From the NCBI RefSeq assembly GCF_014640675.1, contig NZ_BMHK01000003.1:157112-221111 (forward strand): a stretch of 64,000 nucleotides of DNA, written 5' to 3'. This document shows positions 38,274 through 46,961 of the stretch, one piece after another. Below the pieces are notes generated by a model. That model ran no database searches and was not told the origin of the DNA. It was given only the letters and a program-made list of their open reading frames with translations. The DNA comes from Novosphingobium endophyticum. Its GTDB lineage: Bacteria > Pseudomonadota > Alphaproteobacteria > Sphingomonadales > Sphingomonadaceae. Positions within the stretch are counted from its first letter, which is position 1, and each line of letters opens with the position of its first letter. The translations under genes were made by a program, and so were the position numbers.

Positions 38274-39034
38274 TCGACCTCCACCTCATCGGTATTGGCA
38301 CGGGCAACCCCGATCACCTGACCGCGCAGGCCGTGGCGGCGATGAACCATGCCGACCTGATCCTGCTGCCTCGCAAGGGCAGCGCCAAGTCCGACCTCAT
38401 CGATCTGCGGCGGGACATCTGCGCGCGGGTGCTGACGGGGCCGACGCGGATCGTGGAATTCGACCTGCCGGTTCGGGACGCGAGTGGGACTTATCTGGGG
38501 GCGGTCAATTCCTGGCATGATGCCATCGCTGATGCGTGGAACGCGCAGGTCACCGAGCATCTGCCTGACGGCGGCAAGCTGGCACTGCTCGTCTGGGGCG
38601 ACCCTTCGCTTTACGACAGCACCCTGCGGATCGCCGGCCGGCTGAAGCGCTGGGGTATGGAAATCGCCGTCCGGGTAGTGCCGGGCATCACCAGCATTCA
38701 GGCATTGACCGCCGCCCATGCCATTCCATTGAACCCGCTGGCCGGGCCAGTCACGATCACTACCGGCCGAATGCTGCGCGAGCATGGTTGGCCCAAGGGG
38801 GCGCACACGATCGTCGTCATGCTCGACGGCGGTTGCGCTTTTGAGGTGCTGGAGCCGCAGGGCATCACCATCTGGTGGGGGGCCTATCTGGGCATGGCGC
38901 ATGAAGCACTGGAACGGGGCGCGCTGGCTGACGCTGGCCCCCGGATCGCTACGCGCCGCGCCGATCTCCGCGCACGCCATGGCTGGATCATGGATGTCTA
39001 TCTCATGCGAAAGGAGCAAACCGATGGAGCTTGA
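38270..39034 (+). CDS. cobF: Precorrin-6A synthase, deacetylating (CobF)
   Basis: Tetrapyrrole methylase that methylates C1 and releases the two-carbon fragment. The 254-residue product shows LIGIGTGNPDHLTAQA, the CobF-specific LPRKGSAKSDLIDLR, LLVWGDPSLYDST and VVPGITSIQAL. Presence of cobF and cobG together defines the aerobic pathway. It overlaps cobB by 4 bp and cobO by 11 bp. Confidence 0.95.
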   Translation: MIDLHLIGIGTGNPDHLTAQAVAAMNHADLILLPRKGSAKSDLIDLRRDICARVLTGPTRIVEFDLPVRDASGTYLGAVNSWHDAIADAWNAQVTEHLPDGGKLALLVWGDPSLYDSTLRIAGRLKRWGMEIAVRVVPGITSIQALTAAHAIPLNPLAGPVTITTGRMLREHGWPKGAHTIVVMLDGGCAFEVLEPQGITIWWGAYLGMAHEALERGALADAGPRIATRRADLRARHGWIMDVYLMRKEQTDGA

Positions 39035-39650
39035 AAGCGAAGTACAAGTGGCAGACAGCGACGCCCGCCACGCTGAAAAGATGCGCAAGAAGCAGACTGC
39101 GCAGGCCAAGATCATGGCCAGCAAGACCCGAGAAAAAGGCCTGCTGGTCGTCCACACCGGCAAGGGCAAGGGCAAGACCAGCGCGGCGCTCGGCATGGTG
39201 ATCCGCGCCATCGGCCACGGCATGAAGGTGGGCGTGGTGCAGTTCGTCAAAGGGGCGATGAAGACCGGCGAGAAGACCGTGTTCGACGCCTTTCCCGACA
39301 ATGTCGAATTCAAGCCGATGGGTGATGGCTTCACATGGAACACGCAGGACCGCACGGGCGACATAGCGGCTGCACGTGCCGGCTGGGACGAGGTGAAGCG
39401 CATGATCGCCGATCCGGCCTATCACATGGTGCTGGCCGACGAACTGAACATCGTTCTGCGTTATGACTATCTGCCGCTCGACGAAGTGCTGGCGGTCCTC
39501 ACCGCACGTGATGAGATGAAGCACGTCATCGTCACCGGCCGCAACGCACCCGAGGCCCTGATCGAGGCGGCCGACCTCGTCACCGAGATGACCATGGTCA
39601 AGCATCCCTTCCGCTCGGGCGTGAAGGCGCAAGCAGGGATCGAATTCTGA
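39024..39650 (+). CDS. cobO: Cob(I)yrinic acid a,c-diamide adenosyltransferase (CobO/BtuR)
   Basis: Transfers the adenosyl group from ATP to cobalt. The 208-residue product has a P-loop GKGKGKTS at residues 46-53, VGVVQFVKGAM, the VLADELNIVLRYDYLP motif and TGRNAPEALIEAADLVTEM. The start is supported by an AAGGAG eight bases upstream, the clearest ribosome-binding site in the operon. Its stop overlaps the inferred CTG start of bluB. Confidence 0.96.
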   Translation: MELESEVQVADSDARHAEKMRKKQTAQAKIMASKTREKGLLVVHTGKGKGKTSAALGMVIRAIGHGMKVGVVQFVKGAMKTGEKTVFDAFPDNVEFKPMGDGFTWNTQDRTGDIAAARAGWDEVKRMIADPAYHMVLADELNIVLRYDYLPLDEVLAVLTARDEMKHVIVTGRNAPEALIEAADLVTEMTMVKHPFRSGVKAQAGIEF

Positions 39651-40294
39651 GTTCGGCGCCTGCCACATTCGATGACGAGTTCGCGGCGCGGTTCAACGAG
39701 CTGCTGCGCTGGCGCCGCGATGTCCGCCATTTCGACTGCCGCGCCGTGACCGAAGAGGACATGCGCGCGATGCTGGCCTCCGCCTCCTTCGCGCCTTCGG
39801 TCGGCAATGCCCAGCCTTGGCGGTTCGTGCGCCTGCGCTCGCCCGGTATCCGCGATGCGCTTGCCGCCCATGTCGAAGAGCAGAACGCGCATGCGGCCGA
39901 GCACTATGCTGGGCAGGAACGGTATGAGCACTACCAGTCGCTCAAGTTGCACGGATTGCGCGATGCACCTGAACTGATGGCGGTGTTTTGCGACGAACAT
40001 CCCCAGGCCGGATATGGCCTCGGCATCGCCACCATGCCCGAAATGCTGCGCTATTCCTGCGTGCTGGCGATCCACAATCTGTGGCTGGCTGCGCGGCTGC
40101 GCGGCATTGGCCTGGGCTGGGTGTCGATCCTTGATCCATCCACCGTCAAGGCCATGCTGGACGTGCCCGTCCACTGGTCGCTGATCGCGCTGCTGTGCAT
40201 CGGCTACCCGGTCGAGGAATGCGACACACCCGAACTGGAACGGTGTGGCTGGCAGCCCCGCGAGCCATGGAGCGACCGGGTGTTCGAACGATGA
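39647..40294 (+). CDS. bluB: 5,6-dimethylbenzimidazole synthase BluB, inferred CTG start
   Basis: Flavin-destroying enzyme that makes the lower ligand DMB from FMN. Homology to the family begins well before the first standard start (GTG 39746). The in-frame stretch from 39647 encodes FDDEFAARFNELLRWRRDVR, the conserved N-terminus with the FMN-contacting RRDVR. No in-frame ATG, GTG or TTG exists upstream, so I infer a CTG that overlaps the cobO TGA (CTGA), giving 215 residues. Other landmarks are FAPSVGNAQPWRFV and GLGWVSILDP. Starting at GTG would remove 33 conserved residues. Confidence 0.85.
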   Translation: MSSAPATFDDEFAARFNELLRWRRDVRHFDCRAVTEEDMRAMLASASFAPSVGNAQPWRFVRLRSPGIRDALAAHVEEQNAHAAEHYAGQERYEHYQSLKLHGLRDAPELMAVFCDEHPQAGYGLGIATMPEMLRYSCVLAIHNLWLAARLRGIGLGWVSILDPSTVKAMLDVPVHWSLIALLCIGYPVEECDTPELERCGWQPREPWSDRVFER

Positions 40295-40532
40295 CCTCAA
40301 TCGAACGACCAGAAAACCATACCGATACCGGTAGAGGATGGTCCCGCCATCGTGGCCTGCAACACCTGTTGCCACAGCGCGGACGAGCGTGAAGAAGCTG
40401 CCGCGATAGAACGCGAGGCATGGCACAAGCGCAGATTTCGTATGCGCAAATAGCCGCCGCCGGTCATTGTCGCTATGCTGCGTGCGCCTGTATTGCCTGA
40501 GACAGACTGCAACCGGATTTTGACTGCCGGCC

Positions 40533-41570
40533 ATGTTATTCAATTTCAACGATTTATCGCTGCCAACACTGTTTATCATCATGGCGAGCGCCGGCGCGGT
40601 TATCTGGTACGCCGGAAGCCGCCTGACGAGATTGGTCGACGCGCTAGCGGAAAGGACGGGGCTCGGTCACGCCTTCGCCGGCATGTTGCTGCTCGGCGGC
40701 ATCACGTCCCTTCCCGAGGTTGCGACCGCAAGCACGGCATCCGCAGCGGGCAATCCGCTCTTGTCGATCAATGATTTGCTGGGAAGTGCGGCGATCAACC
40801 TCATTCTGCTGGCCATTGGCGACATTGTTTACGGAAGGACCGCGCTCACATCCATGGCGGCGCGGCCCGCCACTCTGATGCAAGGCGTGCTCGCCATGAT
40901 CCTGCTATCCGGCGTGGCCATTGTTATCGCAACGGGTGACGTCGCCTTACCCTTCATAGGGACGGGCATCGGCGCGACAATTTTGTTGTTGGGGTGCTTG
41001 CAGGCTCTGCGGGTGGCAAGCCGCTTCGAGAAAGCCCGTAGCTGGCAAGCCGTCGATCCACCGGACACCCGTGCAGCGGAACCAAGTGGGATCGAGCGAG
41101 GCAAAAGGCAACTCATCGCACTGATTCTGCTCGCGGCATTGATTATCTTTGTTGCGGGCGCCGCGCTGGCCATGACGGGCGGTGCGATTGCCGAAAAAAC
41201 CGGTCTCGGTGCGTCGATCGTCGGATTTGCACTGGTGGGGTTTTGCACATCCTTGCCGGAATTGAGTACGATCTTCGCCGCATTGAAACTGGGACGCCAT
41301 GAATTGGCCATCGGCGACATTTTCGGAACCAACCTGTTCAACATCCAGATCATTTTTCTCGCCGACTTGGTTTACTCTGGCGGTCCCGTGTTGAATGAAG
41401 CAGACGGGTTTGAGATTGCAGCGGCCTCGCTTGCCGCCCTCATCACTGGCATATTCGTGGTCGGCCTTCTGGAGCGGCGGGATCGGACGATATGGCGCAT
41501 GGGCACGGACAGCGCGCTTGCTCTTCTGGTATTCATCGTAGGATTCCTCGCCTTGTCGCGGTTGAGCTGA
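40533..41570 (+). CDS. CaCA superfamily Na+/Ca2+-type exchanger
   Basis: A 345-residue inner-membrane antiporter with about ten helices and the two alpha-repeats of the family. Repeat 1 reads GGITSLPEVATASTASAAGN with GSAAINLILLAIGD. Repeat 2 reads GFCTSLPELSTIFAALKLG with GTNLFNIQIIFLAD. It lies 238 bp downstream of bluB with no obvious promoter or terminator, and the spacing argues against membership of the cob operon. The ion is unproven and Ca2+ is the family default. Confidence 0.88.
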   Translation: MLFNFNDLSLPTLFIIMASAGAVIWYAGSRLTRLVDALAERTGLGHAFAGMLLLGGITSLPEVATASTASAAGNPLLSINDLLGSAAINLILLAIGDIVYGRTALTSMAARPATLMQGVLAMILLSGVAIVIATGDVALPFIGTGIGATILLLGCLQALRVASRFEKARSWQAVDPPDTRAAEPSGIERGKRQLIALILLAALIIFVAGAALAMTGGAIAEKTGLGASIVGFALVGFCTSLPELSTIFAALKLGRHELAIGDIFGTNLFNIQIIFLADLVYSGGPVLNEADGFEIAAASLAALITGIFVVGLLERRDRTIWRMGTDSALALLVFIVGFLALSRLS

Positions 41571-41756
41571 GTTTCAGGCTCTTTTCCTGTTGAGTATCTC
41601 TCATCGAAGGGGCCGGTATCGGACAATCAACGGAACCTCTGACGGGCCATGTCGTTAGTTCCGGAACATGGCCCGGTCTGTCGGAATACGGACGCGATGC
41701 CTTATGGGAGATACCCGGCCGTTCATCCTCACCGCCGAACGATGGGAACGATCAGC

Positions 41757-44222
41757 ATGGACAACGGCAAGCCGATCGTCTTGATTACGGGAGCCGCGGG
41801 CAATATTGGCCAATCGCTCGCTGCGGTACTCGGCAAGCAATACCGAATTGTCGGACTGGACCAAACGGACGAGGGAACCGATTTTCCCCTCATCGAAGTC
41901 GATCTGACCGATGATCAATCCGTCCGTTCGGCGATGCGGGCGTTCCGCAGCCGGTTCGGGACCCACATTGCCAGCGTCATTCACCTCGCGGCCTATTTTG
42001 ATTTTTCAGGCGAAGAGAAGCCGGCTTATCAGGCCGTCAATGTGGAAGGGACGCGCCGTCTCCTTCGAGAGCTCCAGAGCTTCGAGGTCGAGCAGTTCGT
42101 TTATTCCGGCACCATGCTGGTTCACCAGCCGGGGCGGCCCGGCGAACGGATCGATGAGACCCGGCCAGTCGATCCCGGCTGGGCCTATCCGCGCTCAAAA
42201 GCGAAAGCCGAAGAGATCATCCGCTCGGAACATGGCGATATTCGCTATGTGCTGCTCCATCTCGCCGGTCTTTACGACGAAAGGATCTCGGTCCCGACCT
42301 TCGCCCATCAGATCGCGCGCATCTATGAGCGCGACATCGAAAGTCATCTTTATTCGGGTTCCACCAAGGCTGGTCAGGCGATGGTCCATCGCGAAGACAT
42401 GATCGACGCCTTCCGGCGGACTGTCGACCGGCGCGCGGATCTTCCCGGCGATGCCGAGATATTGATCGGCGAGCCTCACACTTTGAGATATGACGAACTC
42501 CAGGATGCGCTCGGCTGCCTCATTCACGGGGTGGCCGACTGGGCCACCATGCGCATCCCGCCAAGCGCCGCCGCCATCGGCAGTTGGATGGAAGACAAGG
42601 CCGAACCGATCATTCCAGATGCGATAGATCAGGGCGAGCGCCCGTTCGTGCGGCCGTTCATGGTGAGCATGGCCAGCGATCATTACGCGCTTGATGTTGC
42701 GCGTGCCGAACGCTGGCTCGGCTGGACGGCGAAACATCGGCTCGAAGACGAACTCCCCGCCATCGTTGCCACGCTGAAAGCCGATCCTCTCGCCTGGTAT
42801 GAAATGAACAAGATCACCCCGCCAGCCTGGATGAAGGACGCGGAGGAGATCGGCCGCAATCCGGAAACTTTGCGGGAACAGCACGCCGCATTCCTGCAAT
42901 CGGAGCACCGCCGCAACCGCTGGGCGCATTTCATCAATATTGCGCTCGGAGGCTGGTTGCTCACGCAACCGATCATGATCCAGGTCGAGGAACCGGCGCT
43001 TTTCTGGTCCGAGATGCTGTTGGGCGCCGCCTTGATAGGCTTCGCATCGCTCAGCCTCTCCTGGCAAATGCAATGGGCGCGATGGGTTTGTGCGGGCATC
43101 GGGGCATTGGTGATGGCGATCCCATTCCTGACCTGGACATCCAATCCGGCCGCTTTCCTGTCCGACACACTGGTGGGCGCGCTCGTTTTCGGCTTTGCGG
43201 TCGGCACTCGCCCGGAATCCGGTCCTTCGCCTGTAGCTGCAACATCGGGTCCGACAGTCCCGCCAGGCTGGGACTATAATCCATCCACCTGGATACAACG
43301 AATACCGATCATCTCGCTGGCGGTTATCGGGCTGCTCGTGTCACGCTATCTCAGCGCTTATCAGCTTGAGCAGATCGACGGCGTATGGGAGCCATTCTTC
43401 TCAGGGTCGGTTGAAGATCCGCGAAACGGAACCGAAGAGATCATTACCTCCAGTGTTTCAAAAGCCTGGCCGGTGCCCGACGCGGCCGTTGGCGGCTACA
43501 CTTATGCGCTGGAGATATTGACAGGCATTGTCGGCACTCAGAAGCGATGGCGCACCATGCCCTGGCTCGTCCTCCTTTTCGGGCTGATGATCGTCCCGCT
43601 GGGTGTAGTCTCGATCTTCTTCATTATCATTCAGCCGATCGTGATCGGAACCTGGGCCACGCTGGCCCTGATCGCCGCTGCCGCCATGCTGATCCAGATT
43701 CCCTATTCCATCGATGAACTTCTCGCCACGTGCCAGTTCATCCGCCGGCGCGTGAAAGCAGGCAAAAACTGGCTGCGCGCATTTCTGTTTGGCGATACCG
43801 ACGAGGGGCAGCCTGCCGCAGCCGGCGATGAATTCGATCGCAGGCCAGGCGATGTGCTGAAGGAGATGTGGACCGGCGGCGTGAGCCTGCCATGGAACCT
43901 CCTGCTTGCTGCCGCCGTTGCTCTTTCGCTCCTGTTTACGCGCCTCACTCTGGATGCTGAGGGAACGATAGCGGACCTCGACCATCTGATCGGCGCGCTG
44001 GCCCTCACCGTCATATCGATCGCCGCGGCGGAGGTGGCCCGATCCGCGCGCTTTCTCCTGATCCCGCTCGGGCTTGCATTGTGTATCACGCCCCTTTTTA
44101 CCGCCTCCGACAACTTGCACATGGCAATGGTCATCGCTGCCGGAACGATGCTTGTTCTGCTCAGTTTCCGCCGCGGAACCATACGGAACCGCTACGGCAG
44201 CTGGGATCGCCTTATCGTTTGA
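41757..44222 (+). CDS. Epimerase/dehydratase fused to a multi-spanning VKOR-like membrane region
   Basis: An 821-residue fusion. Residues 1-~330 are an extended-SDR epimerase/dehydratase: ITGAAGNIGQSL near the N-terminus, HLAAYFDFSGEEKP, and the active-site YSGTM and YPRSKAKAE with Tyr/Lys. Four or more helices follow (an SPW-like region). The C-terminal part starts GWDYNPSTWIQRIPIISL and resembles the VKOR-like domain of related fusions. The WCTLCL redox motif I would expect there reads WATLAL, so disulfide chemistry seems lost. The start could also be 41742 or 41649. Function unknown. Confidence 0.8.
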   Translation: MDNGKPIVLITGAAGNIGQSLAAVLGKQYRIVGLDQTDEGTDFPLIEVDLTDDQSVRSAMRAFRSRFGTHIASVIHLAAYFDFSGEEKPAYQAVNVEGTRRLLRELQSFEVEQFVYSGTMLVHQPGRPGERIDETRPVDPGWAYPRSKAKAEEIIRSEHGDIRYVLLHLAGLYDERISVPTFAHQIARIYERDIESHLYSGSTKAGQAMVHREDMIDAFRRTVDRRADLPGDAEILIGEPHTLRYDELQDALGCLIHGVADWATMRIPPSAAAIGSWMEDKAEPIIPDAIDQGERPFVRPFMVSMASDHYALDVARAERWLGWTAKHRLEDELPAIVATLKADPLAWYEMNKITPPAWMKDAEEIGRNPETLREQHAAFLQSEHRRNRWAHFINIALGGWLLTQPIMIQVEEPALFWSEMLLGAALIGFASLSLSWQMQWARWVCAGIGALVMAIPFLTWTSNPAAFLSDTLVGALVFGFAVGTRPESGPSPVAATSGPTVPPGWDYNPSTWIQRIPIISLAVIGLLVSRYLSAYQLEQIDGVWEPFFSGSVEDPRNGTEEIITSSVSKAWPVPDAAVGGYTYALEILTGIVGTQKRWRTMPWLVLLFGLMIVPLGVVSIFFIIIQPIVIGTWATLALIAAAAMLIQIPYSIDELLATCQFIRRRVKAGKNWLRAFLFGDTDEGQPAAAGDEFDRRPGDVLKEMWTGGVSLPWNLLLAAAVALSLLFTRLTLDAEGTIADLDHLIGALALTVISIAAAEVARSARFLLIPLGLALCITPLFTASDNLHMAMVIAAGTMLVLLSFRRGTIRNRYGSWDRLIV

Positions 44223-44336
44223 ACGCGAGCGCCGGAGCCAAAGCTGCACGAGTCTGTCCTCCCCCCCTTGCAATCGCCGCCAATCCCAGCCAAATGCGCG
44301 ATCAGAATTAGACGTGCCACCAGGCCGGGCGACTCC

Positions 44337-45785
44337 ATGAACCTAACTCACCCCTTTCGTGACGCCGACGGGGACAAGCTGCGCGAAGAGTGCGGCGTTT
44401 TCGGCGTGATCGGAGCCAAGGATGCGGCGAACGTCGCCGCCGCCGGACTCCATTCGTTGCAGCACCGCGGCCAGGAAGCCGTGGGCATCACCAGTTACGA
44501 CGGCAGCGAATTCTATTCGCACCGCGGCCTCGGCCATGTGGCGCAGGTTTTCTCCCAGAAGGAACTCGACGCGCTGCCGGGGATGATGGCCTCGGGCCAT
44601 GTGCGCTATTCGACTACGGGCGGCTCCGGCCTGCGTAACGTCCAGCCGCTCTTCGCCGACCTCGCCTCCGGCGGTTTCGCGATCGCGCACAACGGCAACA
44701 TTTCCAATGCCATGGCGCTCAAGCGCGATCTCGTCGCCAAGGGCTCCATCTTCCAGTCGACCTCGGATACCGAGACGATAATCCACCTCGTCGCGACCAG
44801 CCGCTATCCGACCCTGCTCGACCGCTTCATCGATGCGCTGCGCATGGTCGAAGGCGCCTATTCGCTGATCTGCATGACGCCCGAGGGCATGATCGCCTGC
44901 CGCGATCCACTGGGCATACGCCCGCTGGTCATGGGCCGCCTGGGCGATGCCATCGTCTTTGCGAGCGAGACCGTCGCGCTCGACGTGATCGGCGCGGAAT
45001 TCACCCGCGCGGTCGAGCCTGGCGAACTCGTCCAGGTCGACCACAAGGGCACGATCTCCAGCCATCGCCCCTTCGGCACCCCCTCGCCGCGCCCCTGTAT
45101 CTTCGAGCACGTCTACTTCAGCCGCCCCGATTCGGTGATGGACGGCCGCTCGGTCTACGGCGTGCGCAAGCAGATCGGCGTCGAACTGGCGAAGGAAGCG
45201 CCCGCCCCGGCCGATCTCGTGATCCCGGTACCCGACAGCGGCGTGCCCGCCGCCATCGGCTACGCCCAGGAATCGGGCATCCCCTTCGAACTCGGCATCA
45301 TCCGCTCGCACTATGTCGGCCGCACCTTCATCCAGCCGGGTGAGCAGGCCCGCCACAACGACGTGAAGCGCAAGCACAATGCCAACCGCGCGCTCGTCGA
45401 AGGAAAGAAGATCATCCTCATCGACGATTCGATCGTGCGCGGCACGACGTCGCTCAAGATCGTCGAGATGATGCGCGATGCCGGCGCTGCCGAAGTGCAC
45501 ATGCGCATCGCCAGCCCGCCGACCGAGCATTCCTGCTTCTACGGCGTCGACACGCCCGAGCGCTCCAAGCTGCTGGCCGCGAACATGGACATCGAGGCCA
45601 TGGCGGCCTTCATCAAGGCCGACAGCCTCGCCTTCGTCTCGATCGACGGGCTCTACCGCGCGGTCGGCGAAGCCAAGCGCAACAGCAAGTGCCCGCAGTT
45701 TTGCGACGCCTGCTTCTCGGGCGACTATCCGACAAAGCTGACCGACTTCACCGAGCGACAGCCTCCGAAGCTCAACGCCGCGTGA
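44337..45785 (+). CDS. purF: Amidophosphoribosyltransferase
   Basis: First committed step of purine synthesis. The 482-residue product has a propeptide of 18 residues ending before Cys19 (CGVFG), the N-terminal nucleophile. SLQHRGQEAVG marks the glutaminase domain and IILIDDSIVRGTTS the PRPP loop. Cysteines in PPTEHSC and CPQFCDAC suggest the Fe-S-containing, Bacillus-type form. cvpA, which often precedes purF, is absent here. It overlaps or closely adjoins the SDR downstream. Confidence 0.97.
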   Translation: MNLTHPFRDADGDKLREECGVFGVIGAKDAANVAAAGLHSLQHRGQEAVGITSYDGSEFYSHRGLGHVAQVFSQKELDALPGMMASGHVRYSTTGGSGLRNVQPLFADLASGGFAIAHNGNISNAMALKRDLVAKGSIFQSTSDTETIIHLVATSRYPTLLDRFIDALRMVEGAYSLICMTPEGMIACRDPLGIRPLVMGRLGDAIVFASETVALDVIGAEFTRAVEPGELVQVDHKGTISSHRPFGTPSPRPCIFEHVYFSRPDSVMDGRSVYGVRKQIGVELAKEAPAPADLVIPVPDSGVPAAIGYAQESGIPFELGIIRSHYVGRTFIQPGEQARHNDVKRKHNANRALVEGKKIILIDDSIVRGTTSLKIVEMMRDAGAAEVHMRIASPPTEHSCFYGVDTPERSKLLAANMDIEAMAAFIKADSLAFVSIDGLYRAVGEAKRNSKCPQFCDACFSGDYPTKLTDFTERQPPKLNAA

Positions 45786-45799
45786 GTGGAGTGAGTGAA

Positions 45800-46519
45800 G
45801 TGAGCGAAAAGCCGTTCGAGGGACAGACAGCGCTCGTCACCGGTGCCAGCCGCGGCATCGGCGCGGCAACGGCCAGGGCGCTGGCCGCTGCCGGCGCGCA
45901 TGTCGTACTGACGGGCCGCGACACCCGCGCGCTGGAGGAAGTGGAGGAAGCGGTCTTCCAGGCGGGAGGATCGGCGACGATCGCCCCGGTCGACCTTGTC
46001 GAGCCCGACGGCATCGCCCGCCTCGCCACCGCGATTTCACAGCGCTGGGGCAAGCTCGACATTCTCGTCATCAATGCCGCGATCATGCCCGAACTCACTT
46101 CGGTGGCGGACATCGACCAGAAGGCGCTGAACAAGGCGCTGACAACCAATGTCCTCGCCACCCAAGCGCTGATCGCCAATTTCGATCCGCTGCTGCGCAA
46201 GAGCGGCGATGCCCGCGTGATCGGCATGACCACGACGGTCGCGCAAGAGCCCCGCGCCTTCTGGGGGGCCTATGGCGCGACCAAGGCCGCCTTCGAGGTG
46301 CTGCTCGATTGTTATGCGCAGGAGACCGGCAACGTCACGAAGATCCGCGTCGCCATCGTCAATCCGGGCGCAACCCGCACCGCGATGCGCGCCCGCGCCT
46401 ATCCCGGCGAGGATCCAGCTTCGGTCAAACCGCCCGAAGCCGTCGCCGGCCGGCTGGTTGCCCTGCTTGGCGAGCGGTTCGCCACGGGGCACCGCGAAAC
46501 CGTTAACCAGCCCCGGTAA
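45800..46519 (+). CDS. Short-chain dehydrogenase/reductase downstream of purF
   Basis: A 239-residue SDR. TGASRGIG lies near residue 16, VINAAIM replaces the usual NNAG, and the catalytic YGATK lies near residue 158 with an upstream serine/threonine region (MTTTVA). Three in-frame GTG codons (45782, 45791, 45800) compete, and a GGAG is best placed for 45800. A 45782 start would overlap the purF stop. SDRs in this purF-linked position are common in sphingomonads; the substrate is not known. Confidence 0.85.
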   Translation: MSEKPFEGQTALVTGASRGIGAATARALAAAGAHVVLTGRDTRALEEVEEAVFQAGGSATIAPVDLVEPDGIARLATAISQRWGKLDILVINAAIMPELTSVADIDQKALNKALTTNVLATQALIANFDPLLRKSGDARVIGMTTTVAQEPRAFWGAYGATKAAFEVLLDCYAQETGNVTKIRVAIVNPGATRTAMRARAYPGEDPASVKPPEAVAGRLVALLGERFATGHRETVNQPR

Positions 46520-46605
46520 GCTCATCTTAACCGCGACAAGCGACCCTTGCCGAATCGGTCGGGGTCCGCGTCCCCGTTTCCTACGAGCTGCTGGATTGCC
46601 CATCG

Positions 46606-46950
46606 ATGGTCGGCACGGAACAGGACAAATACGAACTCGCGTCGCAGGAAGATCGCAGCGCTCTTCGGGCCAGACTCTCCATACCCGCCGGGCTTCGACC
46701 GTCGGGCGGCAAGAGCATTCAGACGGTCGTGCGCGACCTGTCGATGTCCGGCTTTTCGGCAACCGCCGTGAGCCGCATCCATAACGGCACCCGGTGCTGG
46801 CTGACGATGCCCGGCATGGAATCGCTCGCGGCGAAAGTGGTCTGGTGGGACAACGGCCTGGTCGGCTGCGCCTTCGAGAACCTGCTGAACCCGATCATCC
46901 TGGATGACATCGTCGCCCGCTGGTCGGACCCCGGCATCTACAAGGGGTAG
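46606..46950 (+). CDS. PilZ domain protein
   Basis: A 114-residue protein consisting almost entirely of one PilZ domain. RARLSIPAGLR could provide the arginine part and VVRDLSMSGFSA the D-x-S-x-x-G part of the c-di-GMP site. The arginine cluster is weaker than the canonical RxxxR, so ligand binding is uncertain. It starts 86 bp after the SDR and converges with cfa 11 bp later. Confidence 0.82.
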   Translation: MVGTEQDKYELASQEDRSALRARLSIPAGLRPSGGKSIQTVVRDLSMSGFSATAVSRIHNGTRCWLTMPGMESLAAKVVWWDNGLVGCAFENLLNPIILDDIVARWSDPGIYKG

Positions 46951-46961
46951 CGCTGCTCGGC

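Noticed and set aside
39746..40294. Short form of bluB starting at GTG 39746
   Set aside because: It would remove the conserved RRDVR region needed for FMN binding, which is encoded in frame just upstream.
19928..44336. An integrative element with att sites at the tRNA-Gly
   Set aside because: I found no integrase motif and no repeat of the tRNA 3' end near 40.3-40.5 kb or 44.2-44.3 kb, so only a looser 'accessory block' is claimed.
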